A stretch of DNA of 49,163 nt from positions 1-49,163 of the forward strand of contig JALHQP010000015.1 of assembly GCA_022841885.1 (NCBI GenBank), in the 5' to 3' direction. Of the stretch, positions 9,152-18,120 are shown piece after piece. Origin of the DNA: Aquincola sp. GTDB lineage: Bacteria; Pseudomonadota; Gammaproteobacteria; Burkholderiales; Burkholderiaceae_C. How positions within the stretch are numbered: position 1 is the first letter of the stretch; each line of letters opens with the position of its first letter. The position numbers were made by a program, and so were the translations under genes. The notes below the pieces were generated by a model, which made no database searches, was not told the origin of the DNA, and saw only the letters and a list, made by a program, of their open reading frames with translations.

Positions 9152-10234
9152 ATGAGCTTCCTGAAGATCGAGGGCCTGACGAAGGACTTCGACGGCTACA
9201 AGGCCGTCAACAACGTCAGCCTCGACATCGAGAAGGGCGAGATCTTCGCCCTGCTCGGCCCGTCGGGCTGCGGCAAGAGCACGCTGCTGCGCATGCTGGC
9301 GGGCTTCGAGACGCCGACCTCCGGGCGCATCGTGCTCGACGGCCAGGACCTGGCCCAGGTGCCATCGTACAAGTGCCCGATCAACATGATGTTCCAGAGC
9401 TACGCGCTGTTCCCGCACCTGACGGTGTGGGACAACATCGCGTTCGGGCTGCGGCGCGAAGGCGTGCGCCAGCCCGAACTCGGCGAGCGCGTGGAAGCCA
9501 TGCTCAAACTGGTGCAGCTCGGCAAGTACGCCAAGCGCAAGCCGCACCAGCTCTCCGGCGGCCAGCAACAGCGCGTCGCCCTGGCGCGCAGCCTGGCCAA
9601 GCGGCCGCAGCTGCTGCTGCTCGATGAGCCGCTCGGCGCGCTCGACAAGAAGCTGCGCGAGCAGACCCAGATCGAACTCGTCAACATCGTCGAGCAGGTC
9701 GGCGTGACCTGCGTGATGGTCACGCACGACCAGGAGGAGGCCATGACCATGGCCTCGCGCATCGCGGTCATGAGCGAAGGCCGCTTCCTGCAGGTGGGCG
9801 CACCATCCGACATGTACGAGACACCGGCCACCCGCTTCGTCGCCGACTTCATCGGCAACGTCAACCTGATGGACGGCACGCTCGAGGTGGACGCCGAGGC
9901 GCACTGCGAGATCGCCTGCACCGACGTGCGCCACTACCTCGGCCACGGCATCACCGGCACGCAGGGCATGGCCGTCACCGTCGCGCTGCGGCCGGAGAAG
10001 ATCCGCCTGTCGCGCGGCGCGCCGCAGGACATCCGCGTCAACGCGGTCAAGGGCACGATCCGCGAGATGAGCTACTTCGGCAGCTTTACGGTGTTCCACC
10101 TCGCGCTGCCCAGCGGCGGCTCGCTCAAGGTGAGCCAGGCCAACGTGGACCGCCATCCGCACGAGCGCTTGTCCTGGGGCGACGAGGCCTGGGCCCACTG
10201 GGACGGCTGGGCCCAGGTGGTGCTGACGCAATGA
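9152..10234 (+). CDS. potG: Polyamine ABC transporter ATP-binding subunit
   Basis: 360-aa PotA/PotG-type ATPase: Walker [10 protein letters not shown] at residues 36-44, Q-loop in [11 protein letters not shown], signature LSGGQQQR near residue 134, Walker B LLLLDEP with LGALDKKLR, and a C-terminal TOBE-like regulatory domain. It energises the importer. It starts 12 bp after potF and its TGA overlaps the potH ATG (ATGA at 10231-10234), indicating translational coupling. Nothing is missing from the catalytic motifs. Confidence 0.92.
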   Translation: MSFLKIEGLTKDFDGYKAVNNVSLDIEKGEIFALLGPSGCGKSTLLRMLAGFETPTSGRIVLDGQDLAQVPSYKCPINMMFQSYALFPHLTVWDNIAFGLRREGVRQPELGERVEAMLKLVQLGKYAKRKPHQLSGGQQQRVALARSLAKRPQLLLLDEPLGALDKKLREQTQIELVNIVEQVGVTCVMVTHDQEEAMTMASRIAVMSEGRFLQVGAPSDMYETPATRFVADFIGNVNLMDGTLEVDAEAHCEIACTDVRHYLGHGITGTQGMAVTVALRPEKIRLSRGAPQDIRVNAVKGTIREMSYFGSFTVFHLALPSGGSLKVSQANVDRHPHERLSWGDEAWAHWDGWAQVVLTQ

Positions 10235-11154
10235 AAAAAGCACTGGCCTCCCTGCTGCGCGGGCGCAGTGCCGTGATCGGCCTGCCCTACCTGTGGCTGC
10301 TGGTGTTCTTCCTTGCGCCCTTCCTGGTGCTGGTGAACATCAGCGTCTCCGAGATGGGCATCGTGCGCCCGAACGACATCGTCGCCATCAAGGACGGCGT
10401 GGCCACGCTGACGCTGAAGTTCTCGAACTACGTCTTCCTCACCAGCGACCCGCTGTACTACAGCTCCTATCTGTCGAGCCTGAAGTACGCGGCCTGGACC
10501 ACGCTGCTGTGCCTGGCCATCGGCTACCCCTTCGCCTACTTCATGGCACGCGCCCGGCGCACGCTGCAGCCGGCCCTGCTGATGCTGGTGATGTTGCCGT
10601 TCTGGACCTCGTTCCTGCTGCGCGTCTACGCCTGGAAGGGTCTGCTCACCACCGACGGCTGGGTGGCCGACATCATCATCGGCCTCGGGTTGGACCAGTT
10701 GCTGCTGGCGGGCGGACTGATCTCCACGCCGGGCAAGCTGATGAACACGCCGTTCTCGCTCGTCCTCGGCATGACCTACACCTACCTGCCGTTCATGATC
10801 CTGCCGCTGTACGGCAACCTGTCGAAGATGGACCTGCGCCTGCTCGAGGCCGCCAGGGACCTCGGCGCGTCGCCCTGGGTCGCGTTCTGGACCGTCACGG
10901 TGCCGCTGTCCAAGGCCGGCATCATCGCCGGCTCGATGCTGGTGTTCATCCCCTGCGTCGGCGAATACGTGATCCCCGAGCTGCTCGGCGGCCCCGAGAC
11001 GCTGATGACCGGCAGCGTGGTCTGGACCGAGTTCTTCTCGAACAACGACTGGCCGCTCGCCTCGTCGCTCGCGGTGTCGATGATCCTGCTGATCCTGGTG
11101 CCGCTGGCCGTGTTCAACAAGTACCAGGCCGAGGCGCAGGAGGCCAGACGATGA
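10231..11154 (+). CDS. potH: Polyamine ABC transporter permease 1
   Basis: 307-aa inner-membrane permease with about six hydrophobic helices, the first at residues 17-40 (GLPYLWLLVFFLAPFL). A BPD_transp_1 coupling segment is visible as EAARDLGASPWVAFW, the loop that docks on the ATPase. Length and order match PotH. It overlaps both neighbours by 4 bp (ATGA on each side), so the potG-potH-potI block is almost certainly co-translated. Confidence 0.9.
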   Translation: MKKALASLLRGRSAVIGLPYLWLLVFFLAPFLVLVNISVSEMGIVRPNDIVAIKDGVATLTLKFSNYVFLTSDPLYYSSYLSSLKYAAWTTLLCLAIGYPFAYFMARARRTLQPALLMLVMLPFWTSFLLRVYAWKGLLTTDGWVADIIIGLGLDQLLLAGGLISTPGKLMNTPFSLVLGMTYTYLPFMILPLYGNLSKMDLRLLEAARDLGASPWVAFWTVTVPLSKAGIIAGSMLVFIPCVGEYVIPELLGGPETLMTGSVVWTEFFSNNDWPLASSLAVSMILLILVPLAVFNKYQAEAQEARR

Positions 11155-11981
11155 AGCCCGGCGTGTGGTTCGGCCGCGCCTGGCTCGCCGCCGGCTTCGC
11201 CTTCCTGTACCTGCCGATCGTGGCGCTGGTGCTATTCTCGTTCAACGACTCGCAGCTGCCCAACGTGTGGCGCGGCTTCACGCTCAAGTGGTACGCGGCG
11301 CTGGTGCAGGACGAGGAGATCCTGCGCGGCTTCTGGATCAGCCTGAAGATCGCCTTTTTCACCGCGTGCGGCTCGGTCGTGATGGGCACGTTGGCCGCGT
11401 TCGCGCTGGTCAAGTACCACCGCTTCAAGGGCCGCACGCTGTTCTCCGGCATGGTCAACGCGCCGCTGGTGATGCCCGAGGTGGTGGTCGGTCTGTCGCT
11501 GCTGCTGATGCTGGTGAGCGTGCAGAACGTGCTCGGCATCCCCGAGAAGGGCGCGCTGACCATCTGGATCGGCCACCTGCTGCTCGGCATGGCCTACGCC
11601 ACCGTGGTGATCCAGGCCCGCCTGCAGGACCTGAACCCGCAGCTCGAAGAGGCCGCGCTCGACCTCGGCGCCAAGCCGCACCAGGTGTTCTGGCTCGTCA
11701 CGCTGCCGATGATCGGCCAGTCGCTGGCCTCGGCCTGGCTGCTCACCTTCACGATCTCGCTCGACGACGTGGTGCTCTCGGCCTTCCTGACCGGCCCCGG
11801 CGCCACGACGCTGCCGCTGGTGATCTTCTCGCGCGCCAAGCTTGGTCTGAACCCGACCGTCAATGCGGTGGCCACCGTCACCGTCGTCATCGTTGCCATC
11901 GGCGTGCTGATCGCCAGTTACCTGATCGCCAATGCGGAACGGCGTCGCCAGCAGGAGATGGCCGCGGCATTCCGCAGCTGA
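11151..11981 (+). CDS. potI: Polyamine ABC transporter permease 2
   Basis: 276-aa permease with an N-terminal membrane helix (FAFLYLPIVALVLFSF), the SFNDS motif common in PotI/PotC and the ATPase-docking EEAALDLGAKPHQVFW loop. The ATG at 11151 overlaps the potH stop; a reading frame opening earlier inside potH is not genuine. It forms the membrane channel with PotH. A porin gene follows 40 bp later on the same strand, suggesting that outer- and inner-membrane uptake are expressed together. Confidence 0.9.
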   Translation: MKPGVWFGRAWLAAGFAFLYLPIVALVLFSFNDSQLPNVWRGFTLKWYAALVQDEEILRGFWISLKIAFFTACGSVVMGTLAAFALVKYHRFKGRTLFSGMVNAPLVMPEVVVGLSLLLMLVSVQNVLGIPEKGALTIWIGHLLLGMAYATVVIQARLQDLNPQLEEAALDLGAKPHQVFWLVTLPMIGQSLASAWLLTFTISLDDVVLSAFLTGPGATTLPLVIFSRAKLGLNPTVNAVATVTVVIVAIGVLIASYLIANAERRRQQEMAAAFRS

Positions 11982-12021
11982 CATGCAATCCCACCCAACC
12001 CGCCACCGAGGAAAGACCGAC

Positions 12022-13392
12022 ATGAAGAACACACTGTCCCTCACCGCCCTGGCCTTGGCCCTGGCCTGCGCCTTCCCGGCGCACGCGCAAAGCAATGCCG
12101 AGGTGCTCAACGAGCTGAAGGCGCTGCGCGACCGGGTGGCCGACCTGGAGCGCAAGCTCCAGGCCGCCGAGGCCGCCAAGCCCAAGGAGGGCCAGTGGGG
12201 CATGACGCCCGAGCAGGCACGCGAACTGAATCGCGTCACCGTCAAGACCGAGGCCCTCGAGGACTCTCGTGACGCTCAGGGACTGAAGAACCTCACGATC
12301 AGTGGCTACGCCGACCCCACCTACATCTACAACCGGCGCCAGAACCGTGGCGGCTTCCAGTTCCTGAACAGCGTGGCTGACGACGGCTACAACTACGACA
12401 ACTCCTACTTCGGCGCGGTGGCACTCGACTTCCAGAAGGAGACCGACTCGGGTACGCGCTATCGCCTGACCCTGGTGCCCAACCGGGGCACGGACTCGGT
12501 GATCGGCAACGGCGGCATCGTCCACGAAGCCACGATCTCGGTGCCGATGTCCGATCTGCAGACTCGTTTCATCGCGGGCCACATGCCCGACTGGAGCGGC
12601 TACGAGTACCTGCAGCCGACGCTCAACAAGCTGATCACGCACAACCTGCTGTTCGACTTCACGCTGCCCACCGCCTACACCGGCGCCGGCGTGGACATCA
12701 CGCGCGGCAAGTGGTGGTACCGCGCCATGATCGCCAACATGAATGCGTCGAAGAACGCCGCCGGCGAGAAGGCGCCGGTGCTGGCCTACCGCGTGGACTA
12801 CTCTCGCGGCGAGTTCCAGGGCTTCGGCTTCGCAGGGGTTCATGGCAAGGCGGCCAACTTCACCGAGAACGTCGTGGACCCAGGGACCGGCGAAGTGATC
12901 GGCCAGCCGAATTCCAGACTGGACCTGTTCGAGTTCGATGCCTACTTCATCCGCGGCGACGTGACCGTTCAGGGCCAGGTGAGCTTCGGCCAGCAGAAGA
13001 AGGCCTCGATCACGCCGGCGGCCGATGGATCGCTGCGCGACTCGCGCTGGTGGGGCCTGTCGGTGCTGGCCGCCTACAAGTTCGATCCCCGCCTGGAAGG
13101 CGTCGTCCGTGTGGACTACCTCAACAACAAGAAGAACGGCGGCGGCCTGCTCGGCTACACCTCCGCCGACGACCGCAACGGCATCGGGCCGGACATCAAC
13201 GGCGACCTGAACAAGGGTGCGACTCGCAGCGCGTTGTCGCTCGGCCTGTCCTACGCGATCAACCTCGAGACCACCTTCAAGGCCGAGTACCGCATCGACC
13301 GGGCGAACTTGCCGGTGTTCTATGACGTGAAGAGCGGCGACTACCGCAAGAGCAACCAGATCTTCGGCACGTCGGTCGTGGTTGCCTTCTGA
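12022..13392 (+). CDS. Outer-membrane porin-like beta-barrel protein
   Basis: 456-aa secreted protein. The signal peptide runs to about residue 23 (LALALACAFPAHAQ), followed by a short coiled coil (residues 27-55, ELKALRDRVADLERK), then alternating amphipathic beta-strands and a terminal phenylalanine (VVVAF), the usual signature for BAM-assembled barrels. It resembles the DUF3138/phosphate-selective-porin-like proteins of betaproteobacteria; I recognise the type, not a named gene. The ATG at 12022 has GAGGAAAG upstream. Its place between the polyamine importer and the aldehyde dehydrogenase suggests a channel admitting polyamines to the periplasm. The coiled coil may trimerise the barrel. 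Confidence 0.75.
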   Translation: MKNTLSLTALALALACAFPAHAQSNAEVLNELKALRDRVADLERKLQAAEAAKPKEGQWGMTPEQARELNRVTVKTEALEDSRDAQGLKNLTISGYADPTYIYNRRQNRGGFQFLNSVADDGYNYDNSYFGAVALDFQKETDSGTRYRLTLVPNRGTDSVIGNGGIVHEATISVPMSDLQTRFIAGHMPDWSGYEYLQPTLNKLITHNLLFDFTLPTAYTGAGVDITRGKWWYRAMIANMNASKNAAGEKAPVLAYRVDYSRGEFQGFGFAGVHGKAANFTENVVDPGTGEVIGQPNSRLDLFEFDAYFIRGDVTVQGQVSFGQQKKASITPAADGSLRDSRWWGLSVLAAYKFDPRLEGVVRVDYLNNKKNGGGLLGYTSADDRNGIGPDINGDLNKGATRSALSLGLSYAINLETTFKAEYRIDRANLPVFYDVKSGDYRKSNQIFGTSVVVAF

Positions 13393-13405
13393 GCGAAGGT
13401 CAGCG

Positions 13406-14899
13406 ATGGGCGCCGTGGACTGGTTCGCAAGGGCTCGCGAGGCCGCCTTCGACGGCCGCGCGCTGATCGACGGCGTGCGCCGCGACGCCGCCGGCGGCGA
13501 GACCTTCGTCAAGGCCTCGCCGATCGACGGCCGCACGCTCGGCCCGGTGGCGCGCGGCCGCGAGGCCGACGTCGACGCGGCAGTGAAGAGCGCGCGGGCC
13601 GCCTTCGCCGACAGCCGCTGGGCCGGCAAGTCGCCGGCCTCGCGCAAGAAGCTGCTGCAGCGCTTCGCCGACAAGATCCTCGCTGCCAGGGACGAGCTGG
13701 CCCTGCTCGAAACGCTCGACATGGGCAAGCCGATCCAGTACTCGCTGTCGGTCGACGTGCCGTCCACGGCGCGCACGATCGCCTGGTACGCCGAGTCGAT
13801 CGACAAGGTGTACGACGAGATCGCGCCGACGCCGGCCAGCGCCCTGGCGCTGATCACGCGCGAGCCGATGGGCGTGATCGGCTGCATCGTGCCCTGGAAC
13901 TACCCGATGATCATGGCGGCCTGGAAGCTGGGGCCTGCGCTGGCCACCGGCAACTCGGTGGTGCTCAAGCCGAGCGAGAAGTCGCCCTACACCGCGCTGC
14001 GCCTGGCCGAGCTGGCCGTCGAGGCTGGCATCCCGCCGGGCGTGTTCAACGTCGTGCCGGGTTACGGTGGCGAGGCCGGGGAGGCGCTCGCGCTGCACAT
14101 GGACGTCGACGCCATCGGCTTCACCGGCAGCACGCGCGTGGGCCGCAAGATGCTCGAGTACGCGGGCCGCAGCAACCTCAAGCGCGTCTACAACGAGCTC
14201 GGTGGCAAGAGTGCCTTCGTCGTCTTCGACGACTTCGCCAACGTCGAGCGCGCCGCCAAGGCCGCCGCCGGCAGCCTGTTCTTCAACCAGGGCGAGAGCT
14301 GCAACGCGCCCTCGCGCGTGCTGGTGCACGAGAGCATCGCCGAGCGCTTCGTCGAGATCGTCGCCGCCGAGGCACCGAAGTACGCCGCGGCCGACCCGCT
14401 CGACGCCGGCACCGAGATGGGCGCGCTGGTCGACGAGGGCCAGCTGCGCACCGTGATGGGCTACATCGAGGCCGGCAAACGTGAAGGCGCGCGCACCGTC
14501 GCCGGTGGCAGCCGTGCGCGCGAGGCCAGCGGCGGCTTCTACGTCGAGCCCACCGTATTCGACCGCGTCGACAACGGCATGACCATCGCGCGCGAAGAGA
14601 TCTTCGGCCCGGTGATGAGCGTGATCCGCTTCAAGACCGAGGCCGAGGCGATCGCGCTGGCCAACGCCAGCAGCTACGGCCTGCAGGCCAGCGTCTGGAG
14701 CGACAACGTCAACCGCGCGCACCGCGTCGCTCGCGCGCTGCGTGCCGGCACCGTGCACGTGAACCAGTACGACGAAGACGACATCACCGTGCCCTTCGGC
14801 GGCTACAAGCAAAGCGGCAACGGGCGCGACAAGAGTCTTCACGCCCTGGACAAGTACACCGAGCTGAAGACGACCTGGCTTCGCATCGAGCCCGAATGA
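13406..14899 (+). CDS. puuC: Aldehyde dehydrogenase, gamma-glutamyl-aminobutyraldehyde type
   Basis: 497-aa NAD(P)-dependent aldehyde dehydrogenase. The Rossmann region carries PWNYPMIMAAWKLGPAL and FTGSTRVGRK; the general base is E264 in NELGGKS and the nucleophile is C299 in NQGESCNAPS. The SYGLQASVWS and GGYKQSGNGRD stretches match PuuC/KauB-like enzymes. It should oxidise gamma-glutamyl-gamma-aminobutyraldehyde or 4-aminobutanal, serving both putrescine routes. The ATG at 13406 follows GAAGG at a fitting distance, 13 bp after the porin stop. Exact aldehyde is inferred from the locus. Confidence 0.85.
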   Translation: MGAVDWFARAREAAFDGRALIDGVRRDAAGGETFVKASPIDGRTLGPVARGREADVDAAVKSARAAFADSRWAGKSPASRKKLLQRFADKILAARDELALLETLDMGKPIQYSLSVDVPSTARTIAWYAESIDKVYDEIAPTPASALALITREPMGVIGCIVPWNYPMIMAAWKLGPALATGNSVVLKPSEKSPYTALRLAELAVEAGIPPGVFNVVPGYGGEAGEALALHMDVDAIGFTGSTRVGRKMLEYAGRSNLKRVYNELGGKSAFVVFDDFANVERAAKAAAGSLFFNQGESCNAPSRVLVHESIAERFVEIVAAEAPKYAAADPLDAGTEMGALVDEGQLRTVMGYIEAGKREGARTVAGGSRAREASGGFYVEPTVFDRVDNGMTIAREEIFGPVMSVIRFKTEAEAIALANASSYGLQASVWSDNVNRAHRVARALRAGTVHVNQYDEDDITVPFGGYKQSGNGRDKSLHALDKYTELKTTWLRIEPE

Positions 14900-14972
14900 A
14901 CGCCCCCCGGCTCACTTCGTTCGCGGCCCCCCGAGGGGGCGCTCGCTCGCTGGGGACGGCCCGGCGCTCGCT
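14900..14972. repeat. GC-rich intergenic hairpin element
   Basis: Between the aldehyde dehydrogenase and the next ligase lies an unusual G/C-run sequence. CGCCCCC (14901-14907) can pair with GGGGGCG (14935-14941), and GCCCCC/GGGGGC (14926-14931/14935-14940) can form a shorter hairpin with a CGA loop. From general familiarity, this C6-GAG-G5 style element is dispersed in many Burkholderiales intergenic regions. It may act as a stem-loop terminator or mRNA-stability element; no T-run follows it. Confidence 0.5.
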
Positions 14973-16325
14973 ATGAAAGCGCTCCACGACCAGCTCGCCG
15001 CCCAGGGCGTGCACAGCCTGCTGGTGCAGTTCACCGACATCCACGGCGTGGCCCGTGGCAAGCTGGTGCCGCTGACGCACCTGGACGACGTGCTGGCCAT
15101 CGGCGCCGGCTTCTCGGGCCCGTCGATCTGGGGCACCGGCCTGGCGCGCACCGGCGCACGCTCGGAGTACTACGCGCGTGGCATCGCGAGCACGGCGCAG
15201 GCCCTGCCCTTCATGCCCGGCGTGGCGCGCATCGTCGGCGAGGGCTTCGTCGCCGGCGAACCCTTCGACGCCTGCCCACGCCAGGTGCTGGCGCGTCAGG
15301 CGGCGCGCCTGGCGCACAAGCACTGGACGCTGCAGGTCGGCATCGAGCCCGAATTCTTCCTGCTCAAGCGCGAGGGCGGCCGCTGGCGGCCGGCCGACGA
15401 CCTCGACCGCCTCGACAAGCCGAGCTACGACCTCAAGAGCCTGGTGCGCCAGGCGCCCTTCCTGACGCAACTGAGCGACACGCTGCAGCGCTGCGGTCTG
15501 GACGTGCTGCAGATCGACCACGAGGACGCACACGGCCAGTACGAGGTGAACTTCGCGTTTGCCGACGCGCTGGCCAGTGCCGACCGCCTGATGTTGTTCA
15601 AGCTCGCCGCGCATGCCGTCGCCGAGCAGCGTGGCGCCGTGTTCTCGATGATGGCCAAGCCCTTCGTCGACCAGCCGGGCAGCGGCATGCATTGCCACGT
15701 CAGCCTCTGGGAGGGCAAGGGCGACAACGCGCGCAACGCCTTCGCGCCGCACCGCGCCGACGGTTCGCTCGACACCGAGACCCTGCTGTCACCGATCGGG
15801 CGCCAGTTCGTCGGCGGGGTGATGGCCCACGCCGCCGCGCTCACGGCGCTGGCCGCACCGACGGTCAACTCCTACAAGCGCCTGACGGTCGGCGAGTCGA
15901 TCACCGGCACCACCTGGGCTCCGGCTTACGTGGCGCAGGGCTACAACAACCGCACCGCCCTGCTGCGCACCCTGCCCTCGCGCTTCGAGTGGCGCGCGCC
16001 CGACGCCTCGGCCAACCCCTACCTGATGCTCGCGGGCCTGATCGCCGCCGGCCTGGACGGCATCGATCGGGGTCTGGACCCCGGCCCCGACTGTGCCGAC
16101 GACCTGTTCGCGTTGTCGCTGGCGCAGATCCGCGAGCGTGGCATCGCGCTGCTGCCGCAGAACCTGGCCGAGGCGATCGACGCGCTGGAAGCCGACGCCG
16201 TCGTGACCGGGGCCCTTGGCGACACGCTCACGCGCGAGTTCGTCGCGCTCAAGCGCGACGAGGCGCTGGCCTACGCGCGCCATGTCAGCGACTGGGAACT
16301 CGAGCGCTACGCTACCGCCTTCTAG
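14973..16325 (+). CDS. Glutamine-synthetase-family ligase (GS type III/GlnT-like)
   Basis: 450-aa member of the glutamine synthetase superfamily, clearly distinct from the PuuA-like protein at 5163. It has [14 protein letters not shown] at the N-terminus, the metal-binding [28 protein letters not shown] and NNRTALLR. Proteins of this kind are annotated as type III glutamate-ammonia ligase or gamma-glutamylmethylamide synthetase. At the end of the polyamine cluster it may glutamylate another amine or polyamine. Housekeeping glutamine synthesis is unlikely given length and context. Substrate unknown. It is separated from the upstream gene by the hairpin element, so it may be expressed at a different level. 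Confidence 0.75.
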   Translation: MKALHDQLAAQGVHSLLVQFTDIHGVARGKLVPLTHLDDVLAIGAGFSGPSIWGTGLARTGARSEYYARGIASTAQALPFMPGVARIVGEGFVAGEPFDACPRQVLARQAARLAHKHWTLQVGIEPEFFLLKREGGRWRPADDLDRLDKPSYDLKSLVRQAPFLTQLSDTLQRCGLDVLQIDHEDAHGQYEVNFAFADALASADRLMLFKLAAHAVAEQRGAVFSMMAKPFVDQPGSGMHCHVSLWEGKGDNARNAFAPHRADGSLDTETLLSPIGRQFVGGVMAHAAALTALAAPTVNSYKRLTVGESITGTTWAPAYVAQGYNNRTALLRTLPSRFEWRAPDASANPYLMLAGLIAAGLDGIDRGLDPGPDCADDLFALSLAQIRERGIALLPQNLAEAIDALEADAVVTGALGDTLTREFVALKRDEALAYARHVSDWELERYATAF

Positions 16326-16344
16326 CCCCGGTACCCAAGGTCCC

Positions 16345-17319
16345 ATGGCCACACCACCGCCCGTGCCGACGCGCGTCATCGACTCGCACACCGGAGGCGA
16401 ACCGACCCGCTGCGTCGTCAGCGGCGGGCCCGACCTCGGCAGCGGCTCGCTGGCCGACCGGCGCGACCGTTTTCGCAGCGAGCACGACGCGTGGCGGCGG
16501 GCCCTCGTCTGCGAGCCACGCGGCTCCGATGTGGTCGTCGGCGCGCTCATGTGCGCGCCGCTCGACCCCGCCAGCGCCTGCGGCGTGATCTTCTTCAACA
16601 ACGTGGGCTATCTGGGCATGTGCGGCCACGGCACGATCGGGCTGATCGCGACGCTCGCCCACCTCGGCCGCATCGCGCCCGGTGAGCACCGCATCGAAAC
16701 GCCGGTCGGCACGGTCACCGCAACGCTGCATCCGGATGGCTCGGTCAGCGTGGCCAACGTACCCTCCTACCGGCATGCCGCGCACGTGGCCGTCGAGGTG
16801 GCCGGCCACGGCGTCGTGCATGGCGACGTGGCCTGGGGCGGCAACTGGTTCTTCCTTTGCCACGACCATGGCAAGGCCCTCGCGCCCGACGCCACCGCCG
16901 GCTTGACCGGCCTCGCCCTGCGCGTGCGCGCTGCCTTGCAGCGGCAAGGGGTGACCGGGCGCGACGGCGCCGAGATCGACCACATCGAACTGGTCGGCCC
17001 ACCCGCCGACGCGGCCAACCATGCACGCAACTTCGTGCTCTGCCCCGGCGGTGCCTACGACCGCTCGCCCTGCGGCACCGGCACCAGCGCCAAGATCGCC
17101 TGCCTGGCGGCTGACGGCAAGTTGGCGCCAGGCGCGCTCTGGCGCCAGGAAAGCGTGATTGGCAGCGTGTTCAGCGGCTCCTACGCGCGAGTAGAGCCGC
17201 CTGTCGCCGGCCTGCCCTCGGACGCGGTGCTGCCGGTCATCCAGGGCCGCGCGCACGTCACGCTCGACGCGACGCTGGTCTTCGACCCGGCGGACCCTTT
17301 CGCGTGGGGCCTGGGCTGA
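16345..17319 (+). CDS. 4-hydroxyproline 2-epimerase (proline racemase superfamily)
   Basis: 324-aa cofactor-independent epimerase. Both catalytic cysteines are present: C93 in MCGHGTIG and C243 in [10 protein letters not shown]. The [11 protein letters not shown] opening is typical of bacterial 4-hydroxyproline epimerases, which convert trans-4-hydroxy-L-proline to cis-4-hydroxy-D-proline. The ATG at 16345 lies 19 bp after the preceding stop. The gene is followed by a GntR regulator on the other strand and a DadA-like oxidase downstream, fitting hydroxyproline breakdown. Proline racemase activity cannot be fully excluded. Its last 62 bp overlap the end of the convergent regulator gene. Confidence 0.82.
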   Translation: MATPPPVPTRVIDSHTGGEPTRCVVSGGPDLGSGSLADRRDRFRSEHDAWRRALVCEPRGSDVVVGALMCAPLDPASACGVIFFNNVGYLGMCGHGTIGLIATLAHLGRIAPGEHRIETPVGTVTATLHPDGSVSVANVPSYRHAAHVAVEVAGHGVVHGDVAWGGNWFFLCHDHGKALAPDATAGLTGLALRVRAALQRQGVTGRDGAEIDHIELVGPPADAANHARNFVLCPGGAYDRSPCGTGTSAKIACLAADGKLAPGALWRQESVIGSVFSGSYARVEPPVAGLPSDAVLPVIQGRAHVTLDATLVFDPADPFAWGLG

Positions 17320-17998
17320 CGCTTGCCTCGGCCCCCGCCGGGTGCGAGTCCATGTACTCGCAGAACAGGCTGAGCGCGCCGAGGATGTGCTCGCGCGTGA
17401 GCTTGGCGGCCAGCCGCGCGTCGCGCGCCTCGAAGGCCTCGAAGATCGCCTGATGTTCGGCACGCGCGCGGCGCATGCCCGAGGTCAGTACCAGCTGGTC
17501 GACCAGATAGCGTTCGGTCTTGTCGAGCGCCGCGTGGATCGCCTCGAGGTGATACGGCATCCCGCACTCGCGATACAAGGCCGAATGGAACTCGCGATTG
17601 CGCTCGCCCCACAACACCGGATCGCGCTCGCGCGCGAAGGCCTCGCAGGCCTTGCGCGCCTGCGCCAATGACTTCTCCGAGGCCCGTCTGACCGCGCAGG
17701 CCACGACCTCGCCCTCCACCAGCGCGCGGAAGCGGCAGATCTCCTCGATCTGCTGGCGCGACATCTGCGCCACCGTGTAGCCGTAGAAGCGGCGCGCCTG
17801 CGCCAGCCCGTGCTGCTCCAGGCGCGTCAGCGCCTCGCGCACCGGGATGCGGCTGGTGTTGAAGTGATGCGCGATCTCCTCCTGGCGCAGCGCGTCGCCG
17901 TCCTTGAGCGCACCCGAGATCACCGCCCGGCGCAGGCTCTCGAAGATCTTGTCGGCTGCCGACGGGCCGTCGCCCAGGTTCGACTTCTTGATTCGCAT
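17258..17998 (-). CDS. GntR-family (FCD-type) transcriptional regulator
   Basis: 246-aa regulator: N-terminal winged HTH ([20 protein letters not shown], then [18 protein letters not shown]) and an all-helical FCD ligand domain with conserved EFH (REFHSALY) and late His residues ([15 protein letters not shown]). The ATG at 17998 places the HTH near residue 15, as usual; an in-frame ATG at 18034 and TTG at 18052 lie upstream. It is divergent from the ABC importer operon and a 28-bp inverted repeat sits in the gap, so it probably represses that operon until hydroxyproline or a catabolite binds. The C-terminal basic tail is encoded antisense to the end of the epimerase gene. Confidence 0.88.
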   Translation of the reverse strand: MRIKKSNLGDGPSAADKIFESLRRAVISGALKDGDALRQEEIAHHFNTSRIPVREALTRLEQHGLAQARRFYGYTVAQMSRQQIEEICRFRALVEGEVVACAVRRASEKSLAQARKACEAFARERDPVLWGERNREFHSALYRECGMPYHLEAIHAALDKTERYLVDQLVLTSGMRRARAEHQAIFEAFEARDARLAAKLTREHILGALSLFCEYMDSHPAGAEASVSPGPTRKGPPGRRPASRRA

Positions 17999-18026
17999 GC
18001 ATCGGGAATCTACCCGAGCCTGCGCG

Positions 18027-18054
18027 TATTGCATATTGGATCCAATCCGCAATA
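18027..18054. promoter_or_regulatory. 28-bp inverted repeat, candidate GntR operator
   Basis: A dyad centred between 18040 and 18041 has outer arms TATTGC/GCAATA and an inner perfect 12-bp palindrome ATTGGATCCAAT (18035-18046); 12 of the 14 bases in each arm pair. It lies between the GntR gene (start 17998) and the importer operon (start 18121), within a relatively AT-rich stretch. Size, symmetry and location fit an FCD-type GntR operator controlling both directions. Confidence 0.6.
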
Positions 18055-18120
18055 ATCATTCGAGCCTGCGCAGCGTCCCCGCGCAGGCCGCCACCCGCCC
18101 CAGCAACGAAAGGATCGACC

